A DNA stretch of 64,000 nt, taken from contig NZ_NESM01000002.1 in the NCBI RefSeq assembly GCF_002778285.1, positions 62,001 through 126,000 of the forward strand, written 5' to 3'. The stretch comes from Limnohabitans sp. 15K (GTDB lineage Bacteria > Pseudomonadota > Gammaproteobacteria > Burkholderiales > Burkholderiaceae_C). Of the stretch, positions 1 to 8,553 are shown one piece after another. The position numbers and the translations under genes are program-made. Each line of letters begins with the position of its first letter. Positions within the stretch are counted from its first letter, which is position 1. The notes beneath the pieces were generated by a model that was not told where the DNA came from, searched no databases, and saw only the letters and a list, made by a program, of their open reading frames with translations.

Positions 1-650
1 TCACGCACCAAGCCCATCCACAGAGCCCATGCTGAAACAGCGGCCAAAGCAAAGCCTGCCGAACGAATTCCCCAAGCGCCATCGCCCCAAGTTTTTAAGC
101 GCAAAAACAACCACGGCCCAGCCCACAAGCTCAAGCTGCTGCCCAGGGCAAACAAGGCCATGGTGGCCGCGCCCTCCAAGGGCTGACTGGTCAAAGCGGC
201 CACCATCAAGGCCGAGTAGAGCAAGCCGCAGGGCATGAGCGCCCAAAGCCCGCCCACCATCCAAGGCGCGGCGCGCCCCCAACGCTGGTTGAAAGCCCGA
301 ACTTTGGCCCAAAGTTGTCGAGCGGCTTCATCGAGCCAAACAGGTTGTCGAGCCTGGAGCATGAGCAACATACCGAGCACGAAGGCGGCCAAATGCAAAA
401 TTGTCCACACTGGGCGAATCGCAGCAGATTGTGTGGTCAGCCAACCCAAACCCTGCACACTGGCTGCAGCGACAGCGCCCAGCAGCGAATAACCACCCAA
501 ACGCCCCAACTGAAAAGCAAGCAAAGCCGGAACACGACGCTCACCCGCCACTTGCCCCAAGCCTGCGCAAGCAGCACCGCACATGGCTACGCAGTGGGGT
601 CCGCCCAGCACACCCATCATCAAGGCCGTGATGGCCAAAGAGCTTTGCAT
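1..650 (-). CDS. TauE/SafE (DsbD_2)-like membrane protein, 3' end cut by window
   Basis: The frame is open from an ATG at 650 to the window edge, about 216 residues, with no stop. It is a polytopic membrane protein. The N-terminus carries a GGPHCVAMCG motif, the hallmark of the 'sulfite exporter TauE/SafE' proteins of the cytochrome-c-biogenesis DsbD_2 type, and hydrophobic segments follow (around MPCGLLYSALMVAAL and near the end, ALAAVSAWALWM). In betaproteobacteria this family often sits beside cbb3 oxidase genes and has been linked to metal handling or oxidase maturation. A direct role here is inferred from its position next to hemN, fnr and cco. No clear Shine-Dalgarno precedes the ATG. 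The last residues lie outside the window. Confidence 0.75.
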   Translation of the reverse strand, partial: MQSSLAITALMMGVLGGPHCVAMCGAACAGLGQVAGERRVPALLAFQLGRLGGYSLLGAVAAASVQGLGWLTTQSAAIRPVWTILHLAAFVLGMLLMLQARQPVWLDEAARQLWAKVRAFNQRWGRAAPWMVGGLWALMPCGLLYSALMVAALTSQPLEGAATMALFALGSSLSLWAGPWLFLRLKTWGDGAWGIRSAGFALAAVSAWALWMGLVR

Positions 651-725
651 TGTGTTTTGAATAAATGACCGTTGTTGGGATTGTGCGTGATCTCAACTTT
701 GCAGCTTTGCGGCTGTGCGATACGT

Positions 726-2108
726 TCAGATGATTTTTGAAAAACGTGTGCGATTGAGATCCGCTTGCACATACCGGTCAAAGACCATCGCCACGCCGCG
801 CACAAAAAACCAACCCATCGGGGTGACTTGTATGCCGGTTTCACTCAACAGCACCAAGCCTTTGGCTTGCAAGTCCTCTAATTGCTGGATTTCATGCGCA
901 AACAGCTTTTTGAAGTCCACCAGCCATGCCAGGTTGATGGACTCGAAATGCAACTGACCTTGGCACATCAAGGCCATGATCACGGATCGGCGGATGAGGT
1001 CGTCACGCGACAAGGCCAAACCCCGGACCACAGGCAAATGACCCTGGTCGAGTAAATCGCAATACTCCTCCATAGTCTTGGCGTTTTGGCTGTAAGTGTT
1101 GCCAACGCGACCAATCGAAGAAACCCCCAAAGCGATCAAATCACAGTCAGCCTGTGTGCTGTAACCCTGAAAATTGCGGTGCAAGCGCCCCTGCCTTTTG
1201 GCCACAGCCAATGCATCGTCAGGCAATGCGAAATGGTCCATGCCGACATACACATAACCAGCGTTGACCAATGCCTCAATGGATCGCGACAACATGGCCA
1301 CCTTGTGGGCGCCAGAAGGCAACTCTTGCTCGTGGATTCGCCGTTGAGGCTTGAACCGCTCAGGCAAATGCGCATAGGCATACAGGGCAATTCGGTCAGG
1401 TTTTATGCGTTTGACTTGCGCCAATGTTCGGTCAAACGATTCAGGCGTTTGCAAAGGCAAGCCATAAATCAAATCTATATTCACCGACTCAAAACCCAAG
1501 CGACGTGAAGCTTCCACCAGCGCCGAAACCTGTTCGAAAGGCTGCATGCGGTGAACGGCTTTTTGGACAGCCGGATCAAAATCCTGGACACCAAAGCTCA
1601 AACGGTTGAACCCTAATTCAGACAATACCTTGAGGCGTTGTTCATCGACCGTTCGGGGATCGACCTCGACCGAATACTCGCCGCCGGGCACCAGCTCAAA
1701 ATGCGATCGCAACAAGGCCATCAGTTGGCGCAACTCATCGTCACTCATGAATGTGGGCGTTCCACCACCCAAATGCAGCTGACTGACCGATTGACCGCGC
1801 CCCAAATGCGCCGTGTGCAACTCAATCTCTTTGGTCAGATAACGCAAGTAATCTGCAGCACGTTCTTTGTGTTTGGTGATGATTTTGTTGCAGGCACAGT
1901 AATAACAAAGCGATTCACAAAAAGGGATGTGCACATACAAGGACAGTGGCGAGGGTTTACCGAAGAGGCCTGATTTGCGCAGGCTCAGGGCTTGAACGTA
2001 GTCGCCCTCCCCAAAGGCCTCTACAAATCGATCTGCGGTGGGGTAAGAGGTGTATCTGGGACCCGGCACATCGAAACGGGTCAGCAGTTCTGGTGTGATG
2101 ACGGACAT
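726..2108 (-). CDS. hemN: oxygen-independent coproporphyrinogen III oxidase (radical SAM)
   Basis: HemN converts coproporphyrinogen III to protoporphyrinogen IX without oxygen, in the cytoplasm, supplying haem when the oxygen-dependent HemF cannot work. The 460-residue product has the HemN N-terminus (PGPRYTSYPTADRF) and the radical-SAM cysteines C64, C68 and C71 in PFCESLCYYCAC, with the extra Cys73 typical of HemN. It also has a GGGTPTF motif and the C-terminal HemN domain. I chose the ATG at 2108: it is preceded by AGGGG, and a longer start at 2183 would run into the FNR site. Length is normal for the family. The upstream FNR-type site at 2179-2192 suggests induction at low oxygen, together with the cbb3 oxidase that needs the haem. 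Confidence 0.95.
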   Translation of the reverse strand: MSVITPELLTRFDVPGPRYTSYPTADRFVEAFGEGDYVQALSLRKSGLFGKPSPLSLYVHIPFCESLCYYCACNKIITKHKERAADYLRYLTKEIELHTAHLGRGQSVSQLHLGGGTPTFMSDDELRQLMALLRSHFELVPGGEYSVEVDPRTVDEQRLKVLSELGFNRLSFGVQDFDPAVQKAVHRMQPFEQVSALVEASRRLGFESVNIDLIYGLPLQTPESFDRTLAQVKRIKPDRIALYAYAHLPERFKPQRRIHEQELPSGAHKVAMLSRSIEALVNAGYVYVGMDHFALPDDALAVAKRQGRLHRNFQGYSTQADCDLIALGVSSIGRVGNTYSQNAKTMEEYCDLLDQGHLPVVRGLALSRDDLIRRSVIMALMCQGQLHFESINLAWLVDFKKLFAHEIQQLEDLQAKGLVLLSETGIQVTPMGWFFVRGVAMVFDRYVQADLNRTRFSKII

Positions 2109-2178
2109 GTGGCTGCCCCTAATTAAAACGTGTTCATAAAGATCGTTCACTTTGCCCGCCCTCCCCGCCTGCTGCTTT

Positions 2179-2192
2179 GACACAAATCAAAT
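2179..2192. promoter_or_regulatory. FNR/Anr-type box between hemN and fnr
   Basis: The site reads TTGAC-ACAA-ATCAA, a perfect Anr/FNR half-site pair with the usual 4-base spacer. It lies about 70 bases upstream of the hemN ATG and about 125 bases upstream of the divergent fnr start. It can therefore serve hemN activation, fnr autoregulation or both. The regulator beside it keeps the recognition residues expected for this site. Confidence 0.75.
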
Positions 2193-2314
2193 GTGCTACT
2201 GGTTTATGGTGATTTTCTGCACAGACCGGGTAGCGCCCCTGTTCAGGTCAAATTTTCGGTTTAAGCTAAAGACTTGATCCAAGGCAAATCTGTTGCTTCA
2301 CCGTGAGATAAACC

Positions 2315-3040
2315 ATGAATCCTCAAGCCATCAAAGTTGCCTGTTCCAATTGCAACCTGCGTGAGTTGTGCATGCCTGTTGGCCTGAGCGACCAAGACTT
2401 GAACCGACTGGACGACCTGGTGGCCGTGCGCCGCAAGGTCAAACGGGGTGACACTTTGTTCACCAACGGTGAGAAGTTCACCTCGCTCTACGCCATTCGC
2501 ACAGGGTTCTTCAAGACCTGCTTGGCCACCGAAGATGGGCGCGACCAGGTCACCGGTTTTCAGATGGCTGGAGAAATCATCGGCTTGGACGGTATCGTGA
2601 ACGACCAGCACAGCTGCGATGCGGTGGCTTTGGAAGATGCCGAGGTTTGTGTCATGCCTTTTGACCGCATAGAAGAAATTTCACGCGAAGTGATGGCTTT
2701 GCAGCACCATGTGCACAAGATCATGAGCCGTGAAATCGTGCGCGAACATGGGGTCATGCTGCTGTTGGGCAGCATGCGGGCTGAGGAGCGCTTGGCCGCA
2801 TTTTTATTGAATTTGGTGCAACGTCTTCACGCACGCGGGTTCTCACAATCCGAGTTGGTCTTGCGCATGACCCGAGAAGAAATTGGCAGCTACCTCGGTT
2901 TGAAGCTCGAAACCGTGAGCCGGACATTTTCAAAGTTTGCCGAGGAAGGCATTGTGGAAGTGAAACAGCGGCACGTCCGGATTTTGGACTCTGAAGGCCT
3001 GCAAAGACTGGTCAACAACCCCAACAACCACTGCCATTGA
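2315..3040 (+). CDS. fnr: oxygen-sensing FNR-family transcriptional regulator
   Basis: This 241-residue Crp/Fnr protein has the [4Fe-4S] ligands of true FNR: Cys10, Cys13 and Cys19 (C-x2-C-x5-C) and Cys112 in VCVMPF, which aligns with Cys122 of E. coli FNR. A cyclic-nucleotide-type beta roll spans about residues 25-130. A long dimerisation helix (MSREIVREHG...) follows, then a winged helix. The recognition helix LKLETVSRTFSKF keeps the E-x-x-S-R pattern that reads TTGAT. It should therefore bind the three sites at 2179, 8387 and 10943. The gene is transcribed away from hemN. It would switch on cbb3 oxidase, haem synthesis and stress genes when oxygen falls. The name Anr or FixK would also be acceptable, but the four cysteines argue for direct oxygen sensing. 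Confidence 0.93.
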   Translation: MNPQAIKVACSNCNLRELCMPVGLSDQDLNRLDDLVAVRRKVKRGDTLFTNGEKFTSLYAIRTGFFKTCLATEDGRDQVTGFQMAGEIIGLDGIVNDQHSCDAVALEDAEVCVMPFDRIEEISREVMALQHHVHKIMSREIVREHGVMLLLGSMRAEERLAAFLLNLVQRLHARGFSQSELVLRMTREEIGSYLGLKLETVSRTFSKFAEEGIVEVKQRHVRILDSEGLQRLVNNPNNHCH

Positions 3041-3048
3041 CGTGACTG

Positions 3049-3067
3049 GCTGATCACAAAGATCAGC
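3049..3067. terminator. hairpin between convergent fnr and 78-aa membrane gene
   Basis: A perfect 7-base inverted repeat (GCTGATC / GATCAGC, 5-base loop) fills the short gap between two convergent stop codons. No T-run follows on either strand, so intrinsic termination is only possible, not shown. Confidence 0.35.
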
Positions 3068-3079
3068 GCCGGGCGCAGG

Positions 3080-3316
3080 TCAACGGTTGACCTCAACAGG
3101 GGACATGGACAGCAAGGTGGTCAAGCCACTGGAGAGCATGGCCAAAGCCCAAAAGGCAAAGAATGACAAGGTGTAGACCCCCTGTCGAGACAAGGCCAAG
3201 GGATGGCCAAACCACTGTAAATCCTGCGGATCGACCAAGCCGAACACCAATATCTCCAACAGGCCCGCCACCAAAAAAGCCGGCCAAGAAATCCACATCA
3301 TTCGTTTTGCCAACAT
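3080..3316 (-). CDS. small two-TM membrane protein downstream of the cco cluster
   Basis: The 78-residue protein has two hydrophobic stretches, about residues 8-28 (WISWPAFLVAGLLEILVFGLV) and 45-70 (GVYTLSFFAFWALAMLSSGLTTLL). The N-terminus starts MLAKRMMW. It follows the FixH-like gene by about 20 bases on the same strand and so is probably the last gene of the ccoNOQPGH transcript. I recognise no named family. Similar small proteins occur at the end of cco clusters in related bacteria, so a part in oxidase assembly is plausible but inferred. Length and codon use look normal, with no sign of decay. Confidence 0.6.
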   Translation of the reverse strand: MLAKRMMWISWPAFLVAGLLEILVFGLVDPQDLQWFGHPLALSRQGVYTLSFFAFWALAMLSSGLTTLLSMSPVEVNR

Positions 3317-3336
3317 CGGTGTCTCCAGCCAAGGGC

Positions 3337-3612
3337 TCAGGGTTTGTTTGGGGATGCAGTATTGGGCAAAGTGCCTGTGGCCGCATGGTTTCGGGCTTGA
3401 ACAGCTGGGGCCAAGGTGGTCAGGGCCTCAGCCGTGTTGGACTTTACGTCGACGCTGCTTTGCGTCAACACCGGGTCTTGACCGTTGGCGGCCAAATAAA
3501 AAGTGATGAAAGAGGCCACCACCACCAGCAATGGCCCGGACACCACCAACCAGACATGGCCATACGACCACCAAGGACGGTTGGACTGTTCATAAACGCT
3601 GTGTTGTGACAT
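3337..3612 (-). CDS. ccoH: FixH/CcoH-family cbb3 assembly protein
   Basis: This 91-residue protein has one N-terminal membrane segment (about residues 19-43, GHVWLVVSGPLLVVVASFITFYLAA) preceded by RPWWSYGHVW, then a Ser/Thr/Ala-rich periplasmic tail. CcoH/FixH helps assemble the cbb3 oxidase, probably with the copper ATPase CcoI. It lies just after ccoG in the same direction. It is shorter than rhizobial FixH (about 150-170 residues) and lacks most of the folded periplasmic part, as is usual for the Comamonadaceae version. The call rests on the N-terminal pattern and position. Confidence 0.75.
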   Translation of the reverse strand: MSQHSVYEQSNRPWWSYGHVWLVVSGPLLVVVASFITFYLAANGQDPVLTQSSVDVKSNTAEALTTLAPAVQARNHAATGTLPNTASPNKP

Positions 3613-3633
3613 GGCTTTGTCCTTTCAAAAGTG

Positions 3634-5070
3634 TCAACGCGGCACCAGGAAAACCGACTTTTCCTGCAGATCAGAGAGCACTTGACCGCCCTCTTGGACC
3701 GACGCGATGTGAAAAACAATGGGGTGCGAACCTGCAGGCATCGCATCGTAAGGCAACTGCAAACGCACAGACACCCAAAGCGATTCAGTGGGTGCGACGC
3801 GGACATGGTTCTCGGTCGCCATGACCAGATCGGGCAGTCCTTGCGCGGAAAGTTGGAAATGGAGCGGTGTTTCAGCCGCATTCATGATTTGCAAACGGTA
3901 GACGTTTTCAATTTTGCCGCCAGCCACCATCCTGGCCAAGGCGGAGCGGTCTCGGACCACGTCGACTTTGTAGGTTTTGCGCAGGCCCAAGCTGGTCAGC
4001 AACGCAGCCACCACCACGACCAATATGCCGATGTACAAAATCACGCGGGGGCGCAATACATGGCGCAGTGTCTGCTGTCGGGTCCAGCCGTTCTTCATCG
4101 CGTGCTCGGTGGTGTACTTCACCAAACCGCGTGGGTAACCGACTTTGTCCATCACGCTGTCGCAGACATCCGCACATGCGCCACACCCAATGCACTCGTA
4201 TTGAAGACCTTGACGGATATCGATGCCGGTAGGGCAAACCTGCACACACAAGCTGCAATCCACGCAAGACCCCAAGCCCAAAGAGCCGGGATCGGTTTTC
4301 TGGGATCGCCCCCCACGGGGCTCCCCGCGCTCGGAGTCGTAAGTCACGATCAGTGTGTCTTTGTCGAACATGGCACTTTGAAAACGTGCATACGGACACA
4401 TGTATTTGCAGACCTGCTCACGCATGAAGCCGGCATTGCCGTACGTGGCCAACGCATAGAAAAAGACCCAGAACACTTCCCATGAGCTCATGTTGCCCAA
4501 GAAGAATTCCAAACCCAACTCTTTGATGGGCGTGAAATAGCCGACAAAGGTGAAGCCGGTCCACATCGCGATCGACAGCCAAACGATGTGCTTGTAACCC
4601 TTCTTGAAGAGTTTCTCGGTGGACAGGTAGGCATCATCGAGCCGAATGCGGGCCGAACGATCACCCTCAACCTTGCGCTCGACCCACATGAAAATTTCGC
4701 TGTAAACCGTTTGGGGGCAGGCATAACCGCACCACAAACGCCCCGCCACGGCCGTGAACAGGAAGAGCGAGAAAGCCGCGATCACCAAAATCGCGGTCAG
4801 GTAAATGAAATCTTGAGGGTAAAGAACCAAGCCAAAAACATAAAAGCGACGAGCCCCCAAATCGAACAGCACCGCCTGACGTTGCCCCCACTCCAACCAA
4901 GGCAGCCCGTAAAACACCAGCTGCGTGATCCAGACCATGATCCAGCGCCACTTCGCAAAGACACCTTGCACCGTTCGTGGATAAAGTTTGGGCGTCGCGG
5001 CATACAAAGACACCATGTCCGCCGGAACGATCGGCACAATTTTGCGCGGGGGATGTTCTTGGGGGTCCAA
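3634..5070 (-). CDS. ccoG: cbb3 oxidase accessory protein, polyferredoxin
   Basis: CcoG (FixG/RdxA) is a membrane-bound iron-sulfur protein implicated in copper reduction for the cbb3 oxidase CuB site. The 478-residue product has several membrane helices (roughly 45-60, 85-110, 160-180, 195-212 and 337-356) and a conserved WCGYACPQT motif at 113-121. Two [4Fe-4S] motifs follow at C269/C272/C275/C279 and C293/C296/C299/C303. An Ig-like periplasmic C-terminal domain (FixG_C) starts near residue 360. Length is standard. It sits between ccoP and ccoH on the same strand. Confidence 0.95.
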   Translation of the reverse strand: MDPQEHPPRKIVPIVPADMVSLYAATPKLYPRTVQGVFAKWRWIMVWITQLVFYGLPWLEWGQRQAVLFDLGARRFYVFGLVLYPQDFIYLTAILVIAAFSLFLFTAVAGRLWCGYACPQTVYSEIFMWVERKVEGDRSARIRLDDAYLSTEKLFKKGYKHIVWLSIAMWTGFTFVGYFTPIKELGLEFFLGNMSSWEVFWVFFYALATYGNAGFMREQVCKYMCPYARFQSAMFDKDTLIVTYDSERGEPRGGRSQKTDPGSLGLGSCVDCSLCVQVCPTGIDIRQGLQYECIGCGACADVCDSVMDKVGYPRGLVKYTTEHAMKNGWTRQQTLRHVLRPRVILYIGILVVVVAALLTSLGLRKTYKVDVVRDRSALARMVAGGKIENVYRLQIMNAAETPLHFQLSAQGLPDLVMATENHVRVAPTESLWVSVRLQLPYDAMPAGSHPIVFHIASVQEGGQVLSDLQEKSVFLVPR

Positions 5071-5140
5071 ACTTCAAGCTTTCAAACGACAGAACACCCA
5101 AAAGGATGCGCTGAACCAGTGACAAGACACCTGACAAGCC

Positions 5141-6058
5141 TCACTTGTTAGCGTTGGGCGTCTTGTTCGACAAGCCCCAAACGTAGGCCGCCAAAACATG
5201 GATCTGGCCTTCGGTCAACTTGCTTTCTTGAGCAGGCATTTGGTTGACTTTGCCGTTGTTGATCATGTTGACGATGGCGTTTTCACCCCAGCCGTGCAAC
5301 CAGATGTCGTCCGACAAATTGGGTGCACCCAAAGCTGGGTTGCCCTTCCCTTCCATACCGTGGCAAGCCGCGCAAGCACCGAACTTGGATTTACCCAATG
5401 AAGCCCGCAAAGAATCGTGTGGGCTACCCGACAGGCTGAGCACATAGTGGGCCACGTTGCGCACGTCCTCTGGCGTGCCCACAGCTGCGGCCATGGGGGG
5501 CATATTGCCGTTGCGGCCTTGTGTCAAAGTCGCTTTGATGATGTCGGGCGTGCCGCCATACAACCAGTCGGCATCGGCCAAGTTAGGGAAGCCCTTGCTG
5601 CCTCGTGCATCAGAGCCATGGCACTGGGCACAGTTGTTCATGAACAATCGGTCACCGATGGCCATGGCCTGAGGGTCTTTGGACACTTCTTCTGGGGGCA
5701 TGCCCGTGAACTTGGCGTACAGGGGCGCTACTTCGGCATTGGCTTTGGCGACTTCGGCATCGTATTGACCGGCCGATGTCCAACCGAACTTGCCAGCGAG
5801 GTTGCCCACACCGGGGTACATGGCCAAATAAACGAAGGCGAAAACGATGGTGATGATGAACAAGCCCACCCACCAACGCGGCAGAGGATTGTTCATTTCA
5901 CGCAAGTCACCATCCCAAACGTGGCCCGTGGTGTTGTCATGGGCCGTCATGGCCTTGGCTTTGCCGCTGAACCACAGAAGGACGAGACAAGCCAAGATGC
6001 TAAACAACGTGATGCCGGCGACGTAAAAATGCCAGAAATTACCGATGAAGTCACTCAT
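5141..6058 (-). CDS. ccoP: cbb3-type cytochrome c oxidase subunit III, di-haem
   Basis: CcoP passes electrons from cytochrome c to CcoO and CcoN. The 305-residue protein has two N-terminal membrane helices (about 11-31 and 62-82), with the CcoP hallmark DGDLREMNNPLPRWW between them. Two haem c sites follow in the periplasm: CAQCH at 143-147 and CAACH at 229-233. Distal Met ligands are expected in the NMPPM (185-189) and NQMP segments. It lies downstream of ccoQ in the ccoNOQP order. Confidence 0.97.
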   Translation of the reverse strand: MSDFIGNFWHFYVAGITLFSILACLVLLWFSGKAKAMTAHDNTTGHVWDGDLREMNNPLPRWWVGLFIITIVFAFVYLAMYPGVGNLAGKFGWTSAGQYDAEVAKANAEVAPLYAKFTGMPPEEVSKDPQAMAIGDRLFMNNCAQCHGSDARGSKGFPNLADADWLYGGTPDIIKATLTQGRNGNMPPMAAAVGTPEDVRNVAHYVLSLSGSPHDSLRASLGKSKFGACAACHGMEGKGNPALGAPNLSDDIWLHGWGENAIVNMINNGKVNQMPAQESKLTEGQIHVLAAYVWGLSNKTPNANK

Positions 6059-6094
6059 TGAGATTCCTTTGATTTTTTATAGTTGGAGGAAGGT

Positions 6095-6235
6095 TCAGTC
6101 ATCATGGCGAAACGGCAGCTGGGCTGCTTCGTCAAAGTCGGCTTGGTTGCGCCGTGACATAGCCCACCAGACGATGACCAGAAAGATGACGAAGGTGAGC
6201 ACCGTCACAACGGAGCGCAGGGTATTGATGTCCAT
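6095..6235 (-). CDS. ccoQ: cbb3 oxidase subunit IV (small)
   Basis: A 46-residue reading frame starts with MDINTLRSVVTVL. It has one membrane helix (about residues 6-26, ending IVWWAMSRRN) and an acidic tail (DFDEAAQLP). The length, the helix and the WW-x-x-SRRN pattern are typical of CcoQ/FixQ, which stabilises the CcoN-CcoO-CcoP complex. It is placed exactly between ccoO and ccoP, with about 15 bases to ccoO and 36 to ccoP, as in other ccoNOQP operons. Confidence 0.92.
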   Translation of the reverse strand: MDINTLRSVVTVLTFVIFLVIVWWAMSRRNQADFDEAAQLPFRHDD

Positions 6236-6250
6236 GGCAAGGGCCCTCGT

Positions 6251-6877
6251 TTATTTGCGGTGAATGCCCATGGCTTGCAGGTAGGCAATGACAGCGTCCA
6301 TTTCGGTTTTGCCCTTGACGTCGTCCGCCGCTTTGGCAATTTCTTCATCGCTGTAAGGTGCGCCCAAGGTGCGAAGACCCTTCATGTGCGTTGGCAGGCT
6401 GGCCCCGTCGACTGTGTTCTTTTGCAACCAGGCATAAGCGGGCATGTTGGACTCGGGCACCAGGTCACGGGGGTTGTTCAGGTGAATGCGGTGCCACTCA
6501 TCGCTGTAACGACCGCCCACACGAGCCAAGTCAGGGCCGGTTCGCTTGGAGCCCCACTGAAAAGGATGGTCGTACACGAATTCCCCCGCCACCGAGTAAG
6601 CACCGTAGCGCAGTGTTTCAGCGCGAAACGGCCGGATCATTTGCGAGTGGCAGTTGTAGCAACCTTCACGGATGTACACATCCCGTCCAGCCACTTGCAA
6701 GGCGGTGTAGGGCTTGAGGCCCTCAATGGGTTGGGTGGTGGACTTTTGGAAGAACAAGGGCACGATCTCCACCAAGCCACCAAACAGCAGCACGATCAGG
6801 ATCAGCACAATCATCAAGAAGTTGTTGGTCTCGATCTTTTCATGAGAAAGACCGCCCGATTTCTGGTTTTCAGCCAT
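6251..6877 (-). CDS. ccoO: cbb3-type cytochrome c oxidase subunit II, mono-haem
   Basis: CcoO is the membrane-anchored mono-haem c subunit that feeds CcoN. The 208-residue protein has one helix at about 21-42 ([21 protein letters not shown]), the haem site CYNCH at 73-77 followed by [15 protein letters not shown], and a distal Met in ESNMPAY. The ATG at 6877 was chosen over a TTG two codons upstream because GAGGAG lies 8 bases before the ATG and would be too close to the TTG. It is followed closely by ccoQ. Confidence 0.97.
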   Translation of the reverse strand: MAENQKSGGLSHEKIETNNFLMIVLILIVLLFGGLVEIVPLFFQKSTTQPIEGLKPYTALQVAGRDVYIREGCYNCHSQMIRPFRAETLRYGAYSVAGEFVYDHPFQWGSKRTGPDLARVGGRYSDEWHRIHLNNPRDLVPESNMPAYAWLQKNTVDGASLPTHMKGLRTLGAPYSDEEIAKAADDVKGKTEMDAVIAYLQAMGIHRK

Positions 6878-6889
6878 TTTCAATTCTCC

Positions 6890-8326
6890 TCAGGCGTGTG
6901 CAACGAGCACGGGAATCTGAACGTCGACAGGACGACCTTGCGTGGCCGTTTTGAAGGTGTTCCACAACATCACCAACATGCCGCCCAGGTACAACAAGCC
7001 GCCCAGTAAACGCAACACATAGAAGGGGTAAGTGGCTTTGACCGATTCCACGAAGGTGTAGGTCAAGGTGCCGTCAGCATTCACCGCACGCCACATCAAG
7101 CCTTGCATGACGCCGGCAATCCACATGGCTGCGATGTAAATCACGATGCCGATGGTCGCGGTCCAGAAGTGAAATTCGATGGCTTTGACGCTGTACATTT
7201 TTTTCTGACCGAACAGACGAGGAATCAGGTAGTACATCGAGCCCATGGTCACCAAACCGACCCACCCCAAAGCACCCGAGTGCACATGGCCCACGGTCCA
7301 GTCGGTGTAGTGGCTGAGCGCGTTGACGGTCTTGATGGACATCATCGGACCTTCAAAGGTCGACATGCCGTAAAAGGACAAGGACACGATCAGGAAACGC
7401 AAAATCGGATCGTCGCGCAGTTTGTGCCAAGCACCCGACAAGGTCATGATGCCGTTGATCATGCCGCCCCAGCTGGGGGCCAAGAGGATCAGCGAGAACA
7501 CCATGCCAATGGACTGGGTCCAGTCAGGCAATGCGGTGTAGTGCAGGTGGTGAGGACCGGCCCACATGTAAGTGAAAATCAAAGCCCAAAAGTGCACGAT
7601 CGACAAGCGGTACGAGTACACAGGCCGCTCGGCTTGCTTGGGGATGAAGTAATACATCATGCCCAGGAAGCCTGCGGTCAGGAAGAAGCCCACGGCATTG
7701 TGGCCGTACCACCATTGCACCATGGCGTCTTGCACACCGGCGTAGGCCGAGTACGACTTCATCATGCCCACGGGCAGCGCTGCACTGTTGACCAAGTGCA
7801 GCAAAGCCACGGCGATGATGAAGGCGCCAAAAAACCAGTTGGCCACGTAGATGTGGCGCACTTTGCGGGTGCCCACGGTGCCAAAGAACACGACGGCAAA
7901 GGCCACCCAAACCAGCGTGATCAGGATGTCAATCGGCCACTCGAGTTCGGCATACTCTTTGCCACTGGTGTAACCCAGGGGCAAGGTGATCGCTGCGAGC
8001 ACAATGACCAGTTGCCAACCCCAGAAAGTGAAAGACGCCAGTTTGTCGTTGAACAAACGGACATTGCAGGTGCGTTGCACCACGTAATAGGCAGCGGCAA
8101 ACAAGCCACAGCCCCCGAACGCGAAAATCACCGCATTGGTGTGGAGCGGCCGCAAGCGGCCATAACTGAGCCACGGAATGCCAAAGTTCAACTCGGGCCA
8201 AGCCAATTGGGCGGCGATGATCACGCCGACCAGCATGCCCACCACACCCCAAACCACCGTCATGATGGCGAACTGCCTGACAACCGTATCGTTGTAGGAC
8301 TTGGCCTGCATATTGGCAAAATTCAT
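6890..8326 (-). CDS. ccoN: cbb3-type cytochrome c oxidase catalytic subunit I
   Basis: CcoN is the haem-copper core that reduces oxygen with high affinity and pumps protons. The 478-residue protein has about 12 membrane helices. The haem and CuB histidines are visible in context: [49 protein letters not shown] and [13 protein letters not shown]. It lacks the Tyr-His pair of aa3 oxidases and follows the C family. It is the first gene of ccoNOQPGH. A perfect FNR site lies about 61 bases upstream (8387-8400). Confidence 0.97.
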   Translation of the reverse strand: MNFANMQAKSYNDTVVRQFAIMTVVWGVVGMLVGVIIAAQLAWPELNFGIPWLSYGRLRPLHTNAVIFAFGGCGLFAAAYYVVQRTCNVRLFNDKLASFTFWGWQLVIVLAAITLPLGYTSGKEYAELEWPIDILITLVWVAFAVVFFGTVGTRKVRHIYVANWFFGAFIIAVALLHLVNSAALPVGMMKSYSAYAGVQDAMVQWWYGHNAVGFFLTAGFLGMMYYFIPKQAERPVYSYRLSIVHFWALIFTYMWAGPHHLHYTALPDWTQSIGMVFSLILLAPSWGGMINGIMTLSGAWHKLRDDPILRFLIVSLSFYGMSTFEGPMMSIKTVNALSHYTDWTVGHVHSGALGWVGLVTMGSMYYLIPRLFGQKKMYSVKAIEFHFWTATIGIVIYIAAMWIAGVMQGLMWRAVNADGTLTYTFVESVKATYPFYVLRLLGGLLYLGGMLVMLWNTFKTATQGRPVDVQIPVLVAHA

Positions 8327-8386
8327 TTTTACCTCTGCTTATTTATAAAGACCAGCAGAGTTTGACGAGGTGTGCACCGATCGGAC

Positions 8387-8400
8387 TTGATCGAAATCAA
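8387..8400 (-). promoter_or_regulatory. FNR box upstream of ccoNOQP, overlapping the ccoS stop
   Basis: The site is TTGAT-CGAA-ATCAA, a perfect FNR consensus. It is centred at 8393.5. Class II spacing (41.5 bases) would put the transcript start near 8352, about 26 bases before ccoN. The -10 match is weak (CAAACT on the minus strand). The site physically overlaps the last codons and stop of ccoS. Confidence 0.8.
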
Positions 8401-8534
8401 TCCTCGCGCAAAATTCTTTCGCCTTCGGCTTCAATGTCTTCAAATTGACCCTTGTCGATCGCCCACCACAGGCCCGCCAGGATGAAAAACACCAAGACCA
8501 CCGACAAAGGAATGAGCAAGTACAAGATATCCAT
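8397..8534 (-). CDS. ccoS: cbb3 oxidase maturation protein CcoS
   Basis: This 45-residue protein starts with MDILYLLIPLSVVLVF. It has a single membrane helix (about 4-25, ending AGLWWAI) and an acidic, Arg-ended tail (DKGQFEDIEAEGERILRED). Length and sequence are typical of CcoS/FixS, which is needed to insert haem b and copper into the oxidase. It follows ccoI by about 19 bases, with a GAAGAAAG ribosome site. Its stop codon is shared with the FNR site of ccoN. Confidence 0.95.
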   Translation of the reverse strand: MDILYLLIPLSVVLVFFILAGLWWAIDKGQFEDIEAEGERILRED

Positions 8535-8553
8535 CTGAACTTTCTTCAAATTT

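Noticed and set aside
2109..2183. Longer hemN start at 2183
   Set aside because: It would begin within the FNR site and adds residues unlike the family. The ATG at 2108 has AGGGG upstream.
7103..8365. A 420-codon plus-strand frame opposite ccoN
   Set aside because: It is a His-rich shadow of the membrane-protein codons. CcoN is certain on the other strand.
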